A stretch of 64,000 nt of DNA, from assembly GCA_036128855.1 (NCBI GenBank), contig JAYYPW010000014.1, forward strand, positions 67,295 through 131,294, in the 5' to 3' direction. The position numbers were made by a program, and so were the translations under genes. The notes under the pieces are model-generated. The model was not told the origin of the DNA. It ran no database searches and saw only the letters and a program-made list of their open reading frames with translations. The DNA comes from JAYYPW01 sp036128855. Lineage in GTDB: Bacteria; Pseudomonadota; Gammaproteobacteria; Comchoanobacterales; Comchoanobacteraceae. Shown piece by piece: positions 8,236-17,738 of this stretch (within the stretch, counting starts at the first letter, position 1; each line of letters opens with the position of its first letter).

Positions 8236-9984
8236 ATGATCCGATTACTAAAGCGCTTCCTAAACAACATGGTAGCTAGTTTCAAATTTGCATGTAATAT
8301 TTTATATCAGGGTTTTCTTAATGTAGTCTGGGCACTTAAAACCCTTGTAAACACCATAGCGTACTACTGCCCACTATGGCTACCAGTATCTGTCTACGCA
8401 CTTACCATCTTATTTCCACAGGCATATGTACCGCTTATGGTAGCAAGCATTTCTTTCCTACTTGTTGCACACTTTAGCAACCATTCTTTTTTCAAAGCAC
8501 ATCCTAAGCGTGATGTACTCTCAGATTTTACCATATGGTTCCAAGGCGTGATAACTTATCTCACCTTATATCGTAAGAATAACTGGCTTGGTAAAGGCGA
8601 TGGTAACAACCTGAAAGAATACTACGACAGCCTTACTTCTGCTGCAGATTTAAGCCCAGAAGAACTCAAACTTGATTACGATGAGTGGTTTAAAAAACAC
8701 CACGGCGATAAAAGTAAGTATACCTCTAAACAATCGCACAAGATTTGGCTAAGACATAATTATGCAAAGATTTTTCAGGGCCTAGTTGTTCGTGACGAGT
8801 TTGTCCACGCGAAAAATGAATATAACCAAGATCTATCCCCACATGTCTTTCATATAAAACATAAAAATCCAAAAAGAAAGTCCAGCAAGCATTTAGTAAT
8901 GTTTCTTGGTAGAAGACTCTCTGCTGAAGATCGTATCGAAGAAATTAATTACCTCGCGTATAAAACCGGTATGCATGTTCACGTTATGAACTATCCTCGT
9001 ATCAATGACACGAAAGGCATGGGATATACAGAAGCAGATCTGGTCCGCTGCGGCTCTGCTATGATTAACGCACTTTTAGCTAAAAATAGCCAGATTGTAG
9101 GCGTTAAGCCCAAAGATGTTGTGCTATTTGGTAACTGTATAGGAGCAAGTATTGCAGAAGCTACCTTCCAGGACTTTAAACGTAAAAATATTCGTTTATC
9201 TGGTCGAGTTCTCTCGAATAATTATGCCTATTTTAAGCCTGGAGTACGTAGTATTCTCTTGAGCAATATCGAGACGATTCTCGGCTTGCGTTTCTGTAAG
9301 CCTTGGAAACGTAATCTATACTTTTGGTCTTTATGTATATTGTTATCCCCGATTATAATACCTTTATTAATTCTAGTTGAGTTTCTACCATTATTTGGCT
9401 GGAAAAACTCCCCTCATGCTACTGTTAAAGGACAGGGTTTTAATGCCTTGCTTATTGGTAGACACGACGATGGTATTCTAACTGGCAAGACTCGACATAT
9501 TGATCACGCCCAAAACACAGCTATCACTGAACTCGAAAAGAAGTACAATAAAGCACTAGCTAGTGATCCAGCCGTAGTACAACAACAAGATGAGCATTGG
9601 ATGGCTAAATCTCTAATCATGCTAAAAAAGCAAGCTAGAAGCGCTGATACTATACTTACTAAAGCAACTTATGCACAAAAAGGTCGTATGAAAAACATCT
9701 GCAACGAACCGCATTTTGCTGACTTTAAAGACATGGGTGTGCGTAAAACACCTAACAGTACAGATACTTTGGATAATGCTGACGATGCAATAATGGATTT
9801 GATTGAGTCGAGTACTAAGTTACAAGACATACACAACGCTCGACATACTATCTTAGACTTTATGCAGCAACATAGAATGCAGATACACCAGCGTTATGTT
9901 GGCAAGAAGAAAGTACCATCAGGTACTAAAGGCTACAGTAGTAAAATACCACAATCCACCATCAAACCTTTTCGTGTCCAATAA
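8236..9984 (+). CDS. Alpha/beta-hydrolase-fold protein with Cys at the nucleophile position
   Basis: 582 residues. Two hydrophobic stretches near the N-terminus (about 27-80) and one at 366-390 suggest membrane association. The core matches the upstream gene: HLVMFLGRR (219-227), then DVVLFGNCIGASIAEATF, where the elbow GXSXG has become G-N-C-I-G with Cys301, and a later LLIGRHDDGILTG that aligns with the acid region of the neighbour. The C-terminal 150 residues are charged and helical. A strong AGGAG ribosome site precedes the ATG. Cys could act as a thiol nucleophile (as in dienelactone hydrolase) or mark lost activity. I read it as a diverged duplicate of the preceding gene; a host-directed effector role is a guess. 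Confidence 0.6.
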   Translation: MIRLLKRFLNNMVASFKFACNILYQGFLNVVWALKTLVNTIAYYCPLWLPVSVYALTILFPQAYVPLMVASISFLLVAHFSNHSFFKAHPKRDVLSDFTIWFQGVITYLTLYRKNNWLGKGDGNNLKEYYDSLTSAADLSPEELKLDYDEWFKKHHGDKSKYTSKQSHKIWLRHNYAKIFQGLVVRDEFVHAKNEYNQDLSPHVFHIKHKNPKRKSSKHLVMFLGRRLSAEDRIEEINYLAYKTGMHVHVMNYPRINDTKGMGYTEADLVRCGSAMINALLAKNSQIVGVKPKDVVLFGNCIGASIAEATFQDFKRKNIRLSGRVLSNNYAYFKPGVRSILLSNIETILGLRFCKPWKRNLYFWSLCILLSPIIIPLLILVEFLPLFGWKNSPHATVKGQGFNALLIGRHDDGILTGKTRHIDHAQNTAITELEKKYNKALASDPAVVQQQDEHWMAKSLIMLKKQARSADTILTKATYAQKGRMKNICNEPHFADFKDMGVRKTPNSTDTLDNADDAIMDLIESSTKLQDIHNARHTILDFMQQHRMQIHQRYVGKKKVPSGTKGYSSKIPQSTIKPFRVQ

Positions 9985-10208
9985 GATCGTGGACATTTAA
10001 AAACTCGCAATACTATCTACCAATTCTATTTATGGTGTAGCATTGCTTTTCTGCATGACTAATGGTCGCCTACTTTTACTCCAGATGAATCTCTAGCCCC
10101 TGTTAAGCTTCAGTTCATCACAATATTGTAGTCGCAACCTATCACTCAGCCTATTCATCTTATGATGAGTCACTAGCTACAAACTCCAATGACTGCGCAA
10201 TTATGTAC

Positions 10209-11597
10209 TTATTCGGTAGTTTGGTAATTCTTTTCTCCTAGCTGAATAAGGATAGCTTTTGCCTCTGCAACTGTTTTGACAAAGTAGATATTTGCCGATA
10301 TGTTTTTCATTGCTAATTTATTTCCTGCAGGAATTATAATATGCTTAATTCCATGTTGCAGTGCAGCTTGAACCCGCGCTTGTCCTTGTTGTATAGGTCT
10401 TACCTCTCCATTCAACCCCAGCTCACCCATAACCACTAAATCTCTGGGCAACTTCATATTAGTTAGAGATGAAAATATCGCAAGACAAAGCGCAAGGTCT
10501 GCCGAGGTTTCTTGGATTTTTAACCCTCCTACGACATTAATAAAGATATCATACTGGTGACAAGCTACTTTCGCATGTTTATGTAAAATTGCTAGAAGCA
10601 TATTGACTCTCTGTTGATCTAATCCCATAACAACCCGCCTAGGATTCTGACCATAACTCTCATCCACAAGCGTTTGCAGCTCAACAAGCAACGCGCGTGA
10701 TCCCTCCCAAGTACTTGTAATAGTACTGCCTGACTGAGCATCAGTGTCTTTACTTAGGAATAATAAAGATGGATGTTTGACTTCTTTTAAGCCTTGCTCG
10801 AGCATAGCAAATACGCCAAGCTCATGAACTGCGCCAAAACGATTTTTTATTGCTCGCAATAATCTATATCTCCCAGTCTGCTCCCCCTCAAGATATAACA
10901 CTGTATCGACCATATGCTCTAACACGCGTGGTCCAGCGACATGCCCGTCTTTGGTGACGTGGCCAACCAGAATTACAGTTACCTGCTGTTGCTTAGCCAT
11001 CTGTGTGAGCTGCATAGCGCACTCTCGAACTTGACTCACACTCCCTGCAGCCTGTGATAACTCGCTGTGAGCCATCGTTTGTATTGAGTCAATCACCACA
11101 ATAGCTGCTTTTGTTTGCTTAATCTGCTCTAAAATTAGGCCCAAATCTGTTGCAGGAAATATCCATACCTGACTGCGATCTAACTGCATACGCTCAGCGC
11201 GAAGTGCTACTTGATCTGCAGACTCCTCGCCGGTTACATATAACGTTTTATTGGACTTTTTCCCTAGATAACATAACATTTCTAGCAGTAAGGTAGACTT
11301 TCCAACTCCGGGATCTCCCCCAACTAATAATACAGACCCAGGGACTAAGCCACCTCCTAGCACACGATCACACTCCTGCCAACCAGTGGTTATACGGGCT
11401 AAACTCTCCGCCTGTACAGAATCAAGACAAACTGCTTGTTGGATCGTTTGACCTGCATAGCTGTGCTTGCTCGCACTCTTTTTCACGATAGCCTGCTCTT
11501 CAAGCGTATCCCATTCTCCACAGCTAAAGCACTTGCCTTGCCATTGTCCTGTCTGTGTGCCACAGGCTCGGCACTGGTATAGTTTTTTCACCTTCAT
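10209..11597 (-). CDS. radA: DNA repair protein RadA
   Basis: 462 residues, the usual length. An N-terminal four-cysteine zinc finger (CRACGT...CFSCGEW), a RecA-like ATPase with Walker A GGDPGVGKST, the RadA-specific KNRFG motif, and a C-terminal Lon-like domain (VNVVGGLKIQETSADLA) are all present. RadA is a helicase that drives branch migration during recombinational repair. ATG 11597 is preceded by AGGAGT. It is a single gene divergent from the M50-like gene. Confidence 0.96.
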   Translation of the reverse strand: MKVKKLYQCRACGTQTGQWQGKCFSCGEWDTLEEQAIVKKSASKHSYAGQTIQQAVCLDSVQAESLARITTGWQECDRVLGGGLVPGSVLLVGGDPGVGKSTLLLEMLCYLGKKSNKTLYVTGEESADQVALRAERMQLDRSQVWIFPATDLGLILEQIKQTKAAIVVIDSIQTMAHSELSQAAGSVSQVRECAMQLTQMAKQQQVTVILVGHVTKDGHVAGPRVLEHMVDTVLYLEGEQTGRYRLLRAIKNRFGAVHELGVFAMLEQGLKEVKHPSLLFLSKDTDAQSGSTITSTWEGSRALLVELQTLVDESYGQNPRRVVMGLDQQRVNMLLAILHKHAKVACHQYDIFINVVGGLKIQETSADLALCLAIFSSLTNMKLPRDLVVMGELGLNGEVRPIQQGQARVQAALQHGIKHIIIPAGNKLAMKNISANIYFVKTVAEAKAILIQLGEKNYQTTE

Positions 11598-11720
11598 TTA
11601 TACTCCTAGTATAGTGTTAATCAGAGATAGGACTTGTGTTGATCTTAAATTGCTGCATTTTTTCCTTTTTCATTTCCTATCCCTATGTTAGTATAGCAGA
11701 AAGTTAACAAGAATAACGGC

Positions 11721-12587
11721 ATGCAAAACATTTTGTTATCGCAAACCTTCTATAAACTATATGTTCTTGCGAGTGTCTTTTTTGCATCATACGTGCAAGC
11801 CAAAGTATCCCGCTGGGTTTTGAATATGAAGTTTCCTCCTGAGCGATATGTATTCGAGGACTACTTTAACACTCTCAATCTTGCCATTTTTTGGGTATCA
11901 CGCTTTATTTTTATAACGTGTAAATCAATTAGCCTCGCTCAAGAAGATTTTAATAGAAACGCTAAATGGAAGATTGCTCTGACTATTTTATCTGGACCTG
12001 TAGTCAATATATTGTTAGCAAACTCGCTTCTTGCTCTATCTCTCCTCGCCCCAAGTCTGACTGTTTTTTGTAATTTTGTCTCTATAAGTCTGATTAATGC
12101 GACGATAATTTCATTAATACCCATCCCGCCATCTTCAGGCTACTATCTGCTTGCACTTGTTTTACCTAAAAAGTATCGCAATATGATTGTTGAGGAAAAG
12201 CCCAACACAGAACAGTGGGAGCGGCATTTATACTTTTTATGTTTCTGGATTATCGCTTCAGGCATGACGGGCCAGTATCTGTTACACACTGCCATACACT
12301 CTATGTCCCAATTTCTCTGGGCCTGGCAGCCTTTGGTTACAACAGCTGCTGCGGTTATTTGTCTCTTATCTCTAGTTCGGCGAGTTTCATTATATAACAA
12401 ATCTAACCCTTTAGGCCTACCTTTAGAGAACGCAGCATGTATAAAATCTCGGCAACCTAGTACTCCACTTAATAACCCCACCCCAAGACCGTCCAACACT
12501 ACAACCAGCAATGAACCCTCCAAAGAGAAGAAACGCGAGATAATACTCTCTGCTATTGAAAACAGAAGAAAAAAGAGCGCTAGATAA
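11721..12587 (+). CDS. Site-2-protease (M50) relative lacking catalytic residues
   Basis: 288 residues with five or six membrane helices and a disordered, basic tail. Two hallmark segments of the YwhC-like M50 family are recognisable: SGPVVNILLA (91-100; usual AGPLXNLLLA) and SLIPIPPSSG (131-140; usual NLIPIPPLDG). The place where the zinc-binding HEXXHA should be, right after the first helix, reads ASYVQA (22-27), and the metal-binding Asp of PPLDG is Ser. It therefore cannot bind zinc in the normal way. The frame is intact over its full length, so it is probably a retained non-proteolytic protein, for instance a binding or trapping factor, rather than a fresh pseudogene. Confidence 0.6.
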   Translation: MQNILLSQTFYKLYVLASVFFASYVQAKVSRWVLNMKFPPERYVFEDYFNTLNLAIFWVSRFIFITCKSISLAQEDFNRNAKWKIALTILSGPVVNILLANSLLALSLLAPSLTVFCNFVSISLINATIISLIPIPPSSGYYLLALVLPKKYRNMIVEEKPNTEQWERHLYFLCFWIIASGMTGQYLLHTAIHSMSQFLWAWQPLVTTAAAVICLLSLVRRVSLYNKSNPLGLPLENAACIKSRQPSTPLNNPTPRPSNTTTSNEPSKEKKREIILSAIENRRKKSAR

Positions 12588-12820
12588 GAAGTGGAAACGG
12601 ATACCTTTTAGCTATCTAATAGCAATACATGGTTTCAGCCTTCTTAGAGGGCCCCAGCTGTTTTTAAACAAACCTTTTGTATTTTTTGTAGTGTATTTCC
12701 TAGTCTTGTATACAAACCACCGCGTATCTCGTTATAGCATTCTATTATCCTTGTCTATACTGTATTGACTCCCCTTATTACTGAGTTTATTATAAATCTT
12801 TATATTCACAACCACCTGTT

Positions 12821-15800
12821 ATGTCTAAAGCCCTTTTTCGTTACCCCGCTTTATTTAAGAACTTCATTGCTTTTGTGTCACAAGATGATCTCTGGCTTTT
12901 TGACCAAACACATAAGGTTTGTAGGCGGCTCACCCAAGGTATAGGAAGTGTGTCACACCCATACTTTTCACCAGATGGACGTCATCTGGCCTTTAGTTGT
13001 AGCCAAGAAGGTGCACTTGAAGTATATGTAATGCCTGCTCAGGGCGGTGAACTTACCCGGCTGACGCACCATGGCGAGCAAGCTATAGTGTGTGGTTGGT
13101 CTGGGTTGGATAATATCATTTATGCAAGTTCTCATCAGTCTGGCTTTCGTCAGAATAGTTTATATCAAGTCTCCCTCCTTGGCGGCATGTCGACAATTAT
13201 CGAGGTAGGCCCTGCTAATTATATATCATTTGGTACAGCATCAGACTGTATGGTAATTCAACGCCATGGATATGGGTACCCAAGCTGGAAACGCTACCAG
13301 GGTGGCTTAGCTGCTGAAATGTGGATCAAAAATGGATCAAAGAAACCTTTTCAGCCTTTTGCGCCACGCAAATATAACACCCTGCAACCTATCTGGCACC
13401 GTGATAGAGTCTACTATTTGAGTGACTTTCAAGGACATGGAAATATTTACTCAAATAAAATAGATGGTAGTGACCCACAGCGCCACACTCACCATGAGGG
13501 CTTTTATGTCCGCCATATGAGTATACACGACGATACTATTGTTTATTCGTGTGGTGGAGATCTTTGGGTATGTTCGACAAAAAATACTAGTAAACCGCAT
13601 AAGCTTGCCATTGAACTACACAGCTTTTCACCCCAGTCTTCTCGTAAATTTGTGTCTGATGGCTATAGATTAGAATCTGCTGAATTAAATAATGATGGGT
13701 CTCAAATTGCTCTCACCAATCGAGGCCGTCTTTTTATTATGCCTACCTGGGCTGGAGGATCTATTAACTTAGGCAAAACCAGCGGCGTTCGCTACAGATC
13801 ATTATGCTGGCTACATTCTAAAAAATTGGCTGTCATCTGCGATCAAGGCAAAGAAGAAGTCTTATGTGTTTTTCAAACACATAGTAATGCATCACCAAAG
13901 ATCTGGGCCGAATTAGATATTGGTCGCGTGCTTAGTATGCAAGCTTCGCCCATCGAAGATGTAATTCTTATTGCTAATCATCGCCATGAGCTACTACTGT
14001 GTGACCTGACGAATGGCACCTTACAAACCATTGACCATAGCAAACATGCTAATTTTTCTGGATTTGATTTCTCACCTGATGGTAAGTGGCTAGTTTACAG
14101 CAAGGCCTGCTCACATGATACTGCCCAAATTATACTCTGCAAGATTGATGGGATACAAAAAACTTCAATAACCACAGGACAATACGCAGACTACAGCCCG
14201 CAGTTTGATCCAGCTGGAAAATATATATATTTTCTATCTCAACGAGCATTATCTCCTAAAATGGATGAACTCTGTTTTCGATACTCATTCCATAATACGT
14301 CTGTTGCCTACGCTTGCTGTTTGCAAGATCAGACCACCGACCCATTTTTGCCAACCTTAGAGCAGCCTTCTCCTGCAGAAGATTCTAGTGATGGTAAAAC
14401 GCCTGAAAACCAGGAAGCAGAAAACAGCCCTGAAACCAAAGATACTTCAGTAAAAAAAGATTCTATCAAACCTGTACAGATTGACTTGGATGCAATTGAG
14501 CGGCGTATTTGCCAGGTGCCTATCGATGCTGGGCGCTATACCAAGATACTCACATTGACTGATAAGATCTTGTTTATCACTGCTGGATGGCACGACGACG
14601 AAACTGACGATCTTGATCATAAAGGTCAAATTATGATGTATGATATGCGTGAACACAAAACTGAACACATCTATGATGGTGTCAGTGATGCTAGCTTAAG
14701 CAAGGATAGAACGTGGGCTCTGTATTATCATAATCATAAACTACGCGCACTACGAGCAGGTACAAAGCCAGAACCTAAAGATGACTCCTACCGTAAAGGT
14801 GGCTGGATAAATCTTCAAAGAGCTTGTCTGCGTGTTACTCCTCCACAAGAGTGGCTATTCATGTTTACCGAATCTTGGCGTTTGCAACAAGATTTTTTCT
14901 GGGATAAAGATATGGGTCAGGTAGATTGGCAAGCTGTGTATCAGAATTACTTACCACTTGCGAAAAAAGTCTCTACACGTGCTGAATTATCTGATGTGAT
15001 AGCAGAGATGCAAGGTGAACTTGGATCAAGTCATGCATATGTTTGGGGTGGAGATGCCCCTGAAACGACCTTTTTTCCACAAGGTCATTTAGGCGCAGAT
15101 TTTATTTATGATAAAAAAAGCAAACATTGGTACATTTCTCATATTTATAATGCTGAAGTGGGCACCCCAGCATACCAGAGTCCCCTTTGTGCGCCTGGTC
15201 TAAATCTAAACATCGGCGACCAAATATTGGCAATCAACGGTGAGAAAGTCAGTGCTCATGTTTCTCCTGAATCTTTGCTGATCCATAGGGCTAACTGTCA
15301 TATCACTCTAACTGTGATGTGCAAATCATCTAATAAGAAGCGTGATGTTACCGTAAAAACACGCTCTTCTATGAAATTATTACACTACCGAAACTGGGTT
15401 GAGAAAAATCGCCGTTACGTGAGTGAAAAAACCCAAGGCAAGATTGGCTATATTCATATTCCGGATATGTCTAAACGTGGATTTTCAGAATTTACTCGCA
15501 GTTACCTGCAATGCTTTGACTGTGATGGACTCATCGTCGATGTACGTTTTAATGGAGGTGGAAACGTATCTAGTCTTATTCTGCAACACTTAGCACTCAA
15601 ACGTTTTGGACTGGATTCTGTGCGTTGGCTGGGCAGCAATTTATCTTATCCGATTGCTTCTCCAAAAGGCAATATGGTTGCCTTGTGTAATGAACAAGCA
15701 GGATCCGATGGCGATATGTTTAGCCATGCATTCAAGGCAATGGGCTTAGGCCCGCTTCTCGGCAAGCGTACCTGGGGTGGTGTCATTGGGATTAATGTTC

Positions 15801-16084
15801 GCAACAGCCTTCTAGATGGTGGTATGACTTCTCAACCAGAATACGCTGTTTGGTTTTCTGGTGTTGGTTATGGCATCGAAAATCACGGTGTGGACCCCGA
15901 TGAGGTTATAGAAGTCACACCAGAGCAGGCTGCAAAAGATCATGATTCTCAACTTGACCGTGCCATATCTGTTGCACTATCTCAAGTCAAAAAGAAAGAT
16001 CACCCTGACCTTGACTTAATGCTTGACCAAACACCTAAGCCTGTCCTCAAGTCTAAGCCATTACCACAAGGTGTTTGCGAATAA
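12821..16084 (+). CDS. Tricorn protease homologue (S41B)
   Basis: 1,087 residues, cytosolic, without signal peptide; Thermoplasma tricorn has 1,071. Domain order: a six-bladed beta-propeller (about 1-300, repeated SPDGRHLAF-type strands), a seven-bladed propeller (about 310-560) interrupted by an acidic, Pro-rich linker near 505-555, then the C1 helical part, a PDZ domain (about 760-860) and the C2 protease core. The catalytic set is complete: Ser737-His738 in SSHAY, nucleophile Ser962 in AGSDGD and Glu1020 in GIENHGVDPD, with spacing like Ser745, His746, Ser965 and Glu1023 of tricorn. It should degrade peptides released by ATP-dependent proteases. It stands alone; an amino-acid-scavenging role fits the lifestyle. 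Confidence 0.92.
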   Translation: MSKALFRYPALFKNFIAFVSQDDLWLFDQTHKVCRRLTQGIGSVSHPYFSPDGRHLAFSCSQEGALEVYVMPAQGGELTRLTHHGEQAIVCGWSGLDNIIYASSHQSGFRQNSLYQVSLLGGMSTIIEVGPANYISFGTASDCMVIQRHGYGYPSWKRYQGGLAAEMWIKNGSKKPFQPFAPRKYNTLQPIWHRDRVYYLSDFQGHGNIYSNKIDGSDPQRHTHHEGFYVRHMSIHDDTIVYSCGGDLWVCSTKNTSKPHKLAIELHSFSPQSSRKFVSDGYRLESAELNNDGSQIALTNRGRLFIMPTWAGGSINLGKTSGVRYRSLCWLHSKKLAVICDQGKEEVLCVFQTHSNASPKIWAELDIGRVLSMQASPIEDVILIANHRHELLLCDLTNGTLQTIDHSKHANFSGFDFSPDGKWLVYSKACSHDTAQIILCKIDGIQKTSITTGQYADYSPQFDPAGKYIYFLSQRALSPKMDELCFRYSFHNTSVAYACCLQDQTTDPFLPTLEQPSPAEDSSDGKTPENQEAENSPETKDTSVKKDSIKPVQIDLDAIERRICQVPIDAGRYTKILTLTDKILFITAGWHDDETDDLDHKGQIMMYDMREHKTEHIYDGVSDASLSKDRTWALYYHNHKLRALRAGTKPEPKDDSYRKGGWINLQRACLRVTPPQEWLFMFTESWRLQQDFFWDKDMGQVDWQAVYQNYLPLAKKVSTRAELSDVIAEMQGELGSSHAYVWGGDAPETTFFPQGHLGADFIYDKKSKHWYISHIYNAEVGTPAYQSPLCAPGLNLNIGDQILAINGEKVSAHVSPESLLIHRANCHITLTVMCKSSNKKRDVTVKTRSSMKLLHYRNWVEKNRRYVSEKTQGKIGYIHIPDMSKRGFSEFTRSYLQCFDCDGLIVDVRFNGGGNVSSLILQHLALKRFGLDSVRWLGSNLSYPIASPKGNMVALCNEQAGSDGDMFSHAFKAMGLGPLLGKRTWGGVIGINVRNSLLDGGMTSQPEYAVWFSGVGYGIENHGVDPDEVIEVTPEQAAKDHDSQLDRAISVALSQVKKKDHPDLDLMLDQTPKPVLKSKPLPQGVCE

Positions 16085-16128
16085 ACTATTTATAAAAATT
16101 ATTGTGTATTGGTATCGATCTTAATTGA

Positions 16129-17016
16129 CTAATTTGTGCTTCCAAACCAAGGTATAAGTGTTGGCACGGTCTTTTTGTAGTGCTGGTAGTCCGGGTTGTT
16201 ACCGAACTTTTTATCCGCATGCTCCTCTAAAAGGTTGACACCTGATATATAACGTAACAATACGTAAAGTAAGCAAGGAGAAATTAAGAATAAATATTGT
16301 GCCCCTCGTAGAACAGGTGCCGCTAAACCTGCTAATGCAAACCAAATGATTAATTCTCCAAAATAATTTGGGTGACGACTCAATGACCATAGACCATGTT
16401 TTATGAATTTACCCTGATTCTTATACTGTTGTCTAAATTGATATTTTTGCCAATCTGCAATAACTTCTGTAAAAAAACCTATTATCCATAAAGATAGCCA
16501 AAATAAATCTACTACACTCAGTGTAGGCACAGTATTTACTAGCATACCTGCCCAGGCACTACCTGCTGTGATGTATACCCACAAGGCTGACAAACTCCAC
16601 GCTACCGCAAACTGGCCAAAATGTACCTTTATTTTATCAAAGCGCTGATCTTTACCTACTTTCATGACGCGCACTCCAAGGTAAATACCAAGACGTAGTG
16701 ACCAAACAATAACAGCCATACCTAATATAAAGGTTCGTATAGTCAACTGGTCTTGCACATACCATAAAATTGCGGCTGTTGTTGTCACAAAACATATAGA
16801 CCCTACAATATCGTAGTACTTTTCTGTCACGTACAGATAAGAAAAGATAAATCCTAAACAGTGTATAGAAAATACGCTTAACCCTGCTAAAACGAATACT
16901 GCGAGTCCTTGCTGTGTAAATGGCATAAAATTACACCCGATCATGGCCCATAATATTCCAGCCCCCCAGATACCTAGCAGGGAGTATGCTTGGTATATAT
17001 GCTCACTTTTTAACAT
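16129..17016 (-). CDS. DUF1295 membrane protein (steroid 5-alpha-reductase-like)
   Basis: 295 residues with about eight membrane helices. The C-terminal third has the DUF1295 signature: LWSLSRHPNYFGELIIWF followed by a run ending in LEEHADKKFGNNPDYQHYKK. The SRHPNYFGE motif is shared with steroid 5-alpha-reductases and isoprenylcysteine methyltransferases, where it contributes to cofactor binding. Bacterial substrates are unknown; lipid reduction or methylation is possible. I chose ATG 17016, which has AGGTG eight bases upstream; the GTG at 17058 in the same frame has no ribosome site. Confidence 0.85.
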   Translation of the reverse strand: MLKSEHIYQAYSLLGIWGAGILWAMIGCNFMPFTQQGLAVFVLAGLSVFSIHCLGFIFSYLYVTEKYYDIVGSICFVTTTAAILWYVQDQLTIRTFILGMAVIVWSLRLGIYLGVRVMKVGKDQRFDKIKVHFGQFAVAWSLSALWVYITAGSAWAGMLVNTVPTLSVVDLFWLSLWIIGFFTEVIADWQKYQFRQQYKNQGKFIKHGLWSLSRHPNYFGELIIWFALAGLAAPVLRGAQYLFLISPCLLYVLLRYISGVNLLEEHADKKFGNNPDYQHYKKTVPTLIPWFGSTN

Positions 17017-17068
17017 AAAAACACCTTGATCTAGTCTAATAAAATTCAATCTTATCACATTTTTTCAC

Positions 17069-17087
17069 AATTTTTTCTGCAAAACTT
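17069..17087 (+). repeat. Upstream element, copy 1 of a duplicated unit
   Basis: A 19-base run of A/T followed by CTGCAAAACTT that recurs with one mismatch at 17671-17689. It lies 48 bases before the first small membrane protein gene, against 50 bases for the second copy. The repeat probably marks the promoter part of the duplicated unit. Confidence 0.6.
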
Positions 17088-17134
17088 GAACTATGGTCTA
17101 TATAGTCGTGAGTTGTTAAAAAATTGGATCTTTT

Positions 17135-17533
17135 ATGTTAGTCACTATTCTTGCCTTTCTTCTTGCCGCACTTATTCTTGGTAAAATGATACTTTTTCTG
17201 TTTTTCCCACGTATTTTACAAAAAATGATTAAACCCTACGTTGATTTAATTAAGAGTAATTACCAGAATACCCAAATTGTATCCCTCACCTTTTTGATAC
17301 TTATTGGTGGGCTTCTAGTATCGCTCGTAGGCCTACTACCTATGATCGCCTCAGGTTGGTTTTGGACAACACTCTATACACTCACTATTATCCCTGCGTA
17401 TAGCCATATAAGCTCTCTGGAATCTATAAAAGCCTTAATCAAGCAAAAAGAATTTAAAACTGATTTACAACTAGTAAGTGGTGTATATATCGCTATTTCA
17501 CTGATTACGATCATCTATATACTTTTTGTCTAG
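17135..17533 (+). CDS. Small membrane protein, tandem paralogue 1
   Basis: 132 residues with three predicted membrane helices (about 1-25, 48-75, 112-132) and a basic loop with IKPYVDLIKSNY after the first helix. It has a near-identical second copy downstream; the two share QKEFKTD(L/M)QLVSGVYIAISL at the C-terminus and a GWFW in the second helix. I do not recognise the family. A hairpin terminator follows, so each copy is its own transcript. Confidence 0.75.
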   Translation: MLVTILAFLLAALILGKMILFLFFPRILQKMIKPYVDLIKSNYQNTQIVSLTFLILIGGLLVSLVGLLPMIASGWFWTTLYTLTIIPAYSHISSLESIKALIKQKEFKTDLQLVSGVYIAISLITIIYILFV

Positions 17534-17551
17534 ATTTAAATAGTTGCTCCG

Positions 17552-17588
17552 AGTGGCTTGGCTTTGCCAGGCCACTATTTTATTTTCT
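17552..17588 (+). terminator. Rho-independent terminator after paralogue 1
   Basis: Eleven-pair stem from AGTGGCTTGGC to GCCAGGCCACT (one G-T pair) with a TTT loop, followed by ATTTTATTTTC. It separates the two paralogues transcriptionally. Confidence 0.88.
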
Positions 17589-17670
17589 CAATCGATAAGC
17601 ATAAATTACTCATTCTCGAAAGTTATCTATTTTTTGAGCATGCCACTGAGATATTTTTTTAAATTTTCGT

Positions 17671-17689
17671 AATTTTTCCTGCAAAACTT
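17671..17689 (+). repeat. Upstream element, copy 2 of a duplicated unit
   Basis: Matches 17069-17087 at 18 of 19 bases and sits 50 bases before the second paralogue's ATG. Conservation outside the coding part suggests it is functional or that the duplication is recent. Confidence 0.6.
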
Positions 17690-17738
17690 TTGCTTTTAAA
17701 CTATAAAACTTCCCAATTCTTTTAATTTGGAGTTTATA

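Noticed and set aside
4141..9984. Retinal biosynthesis operon around the rhodopsin
   Set aside because: Neighbouring genes are a DUF2157-like protein, a Nudix hydrolase and alpha/beta hydrolases; none resembles crt genes or Blh.
12556..12768. Plus-strand frame after the M50-like gene
   Set aside because: It overlaps the end of that gene in another frame and encodes a low-quality hydrophobic peptide without a ribosome site.
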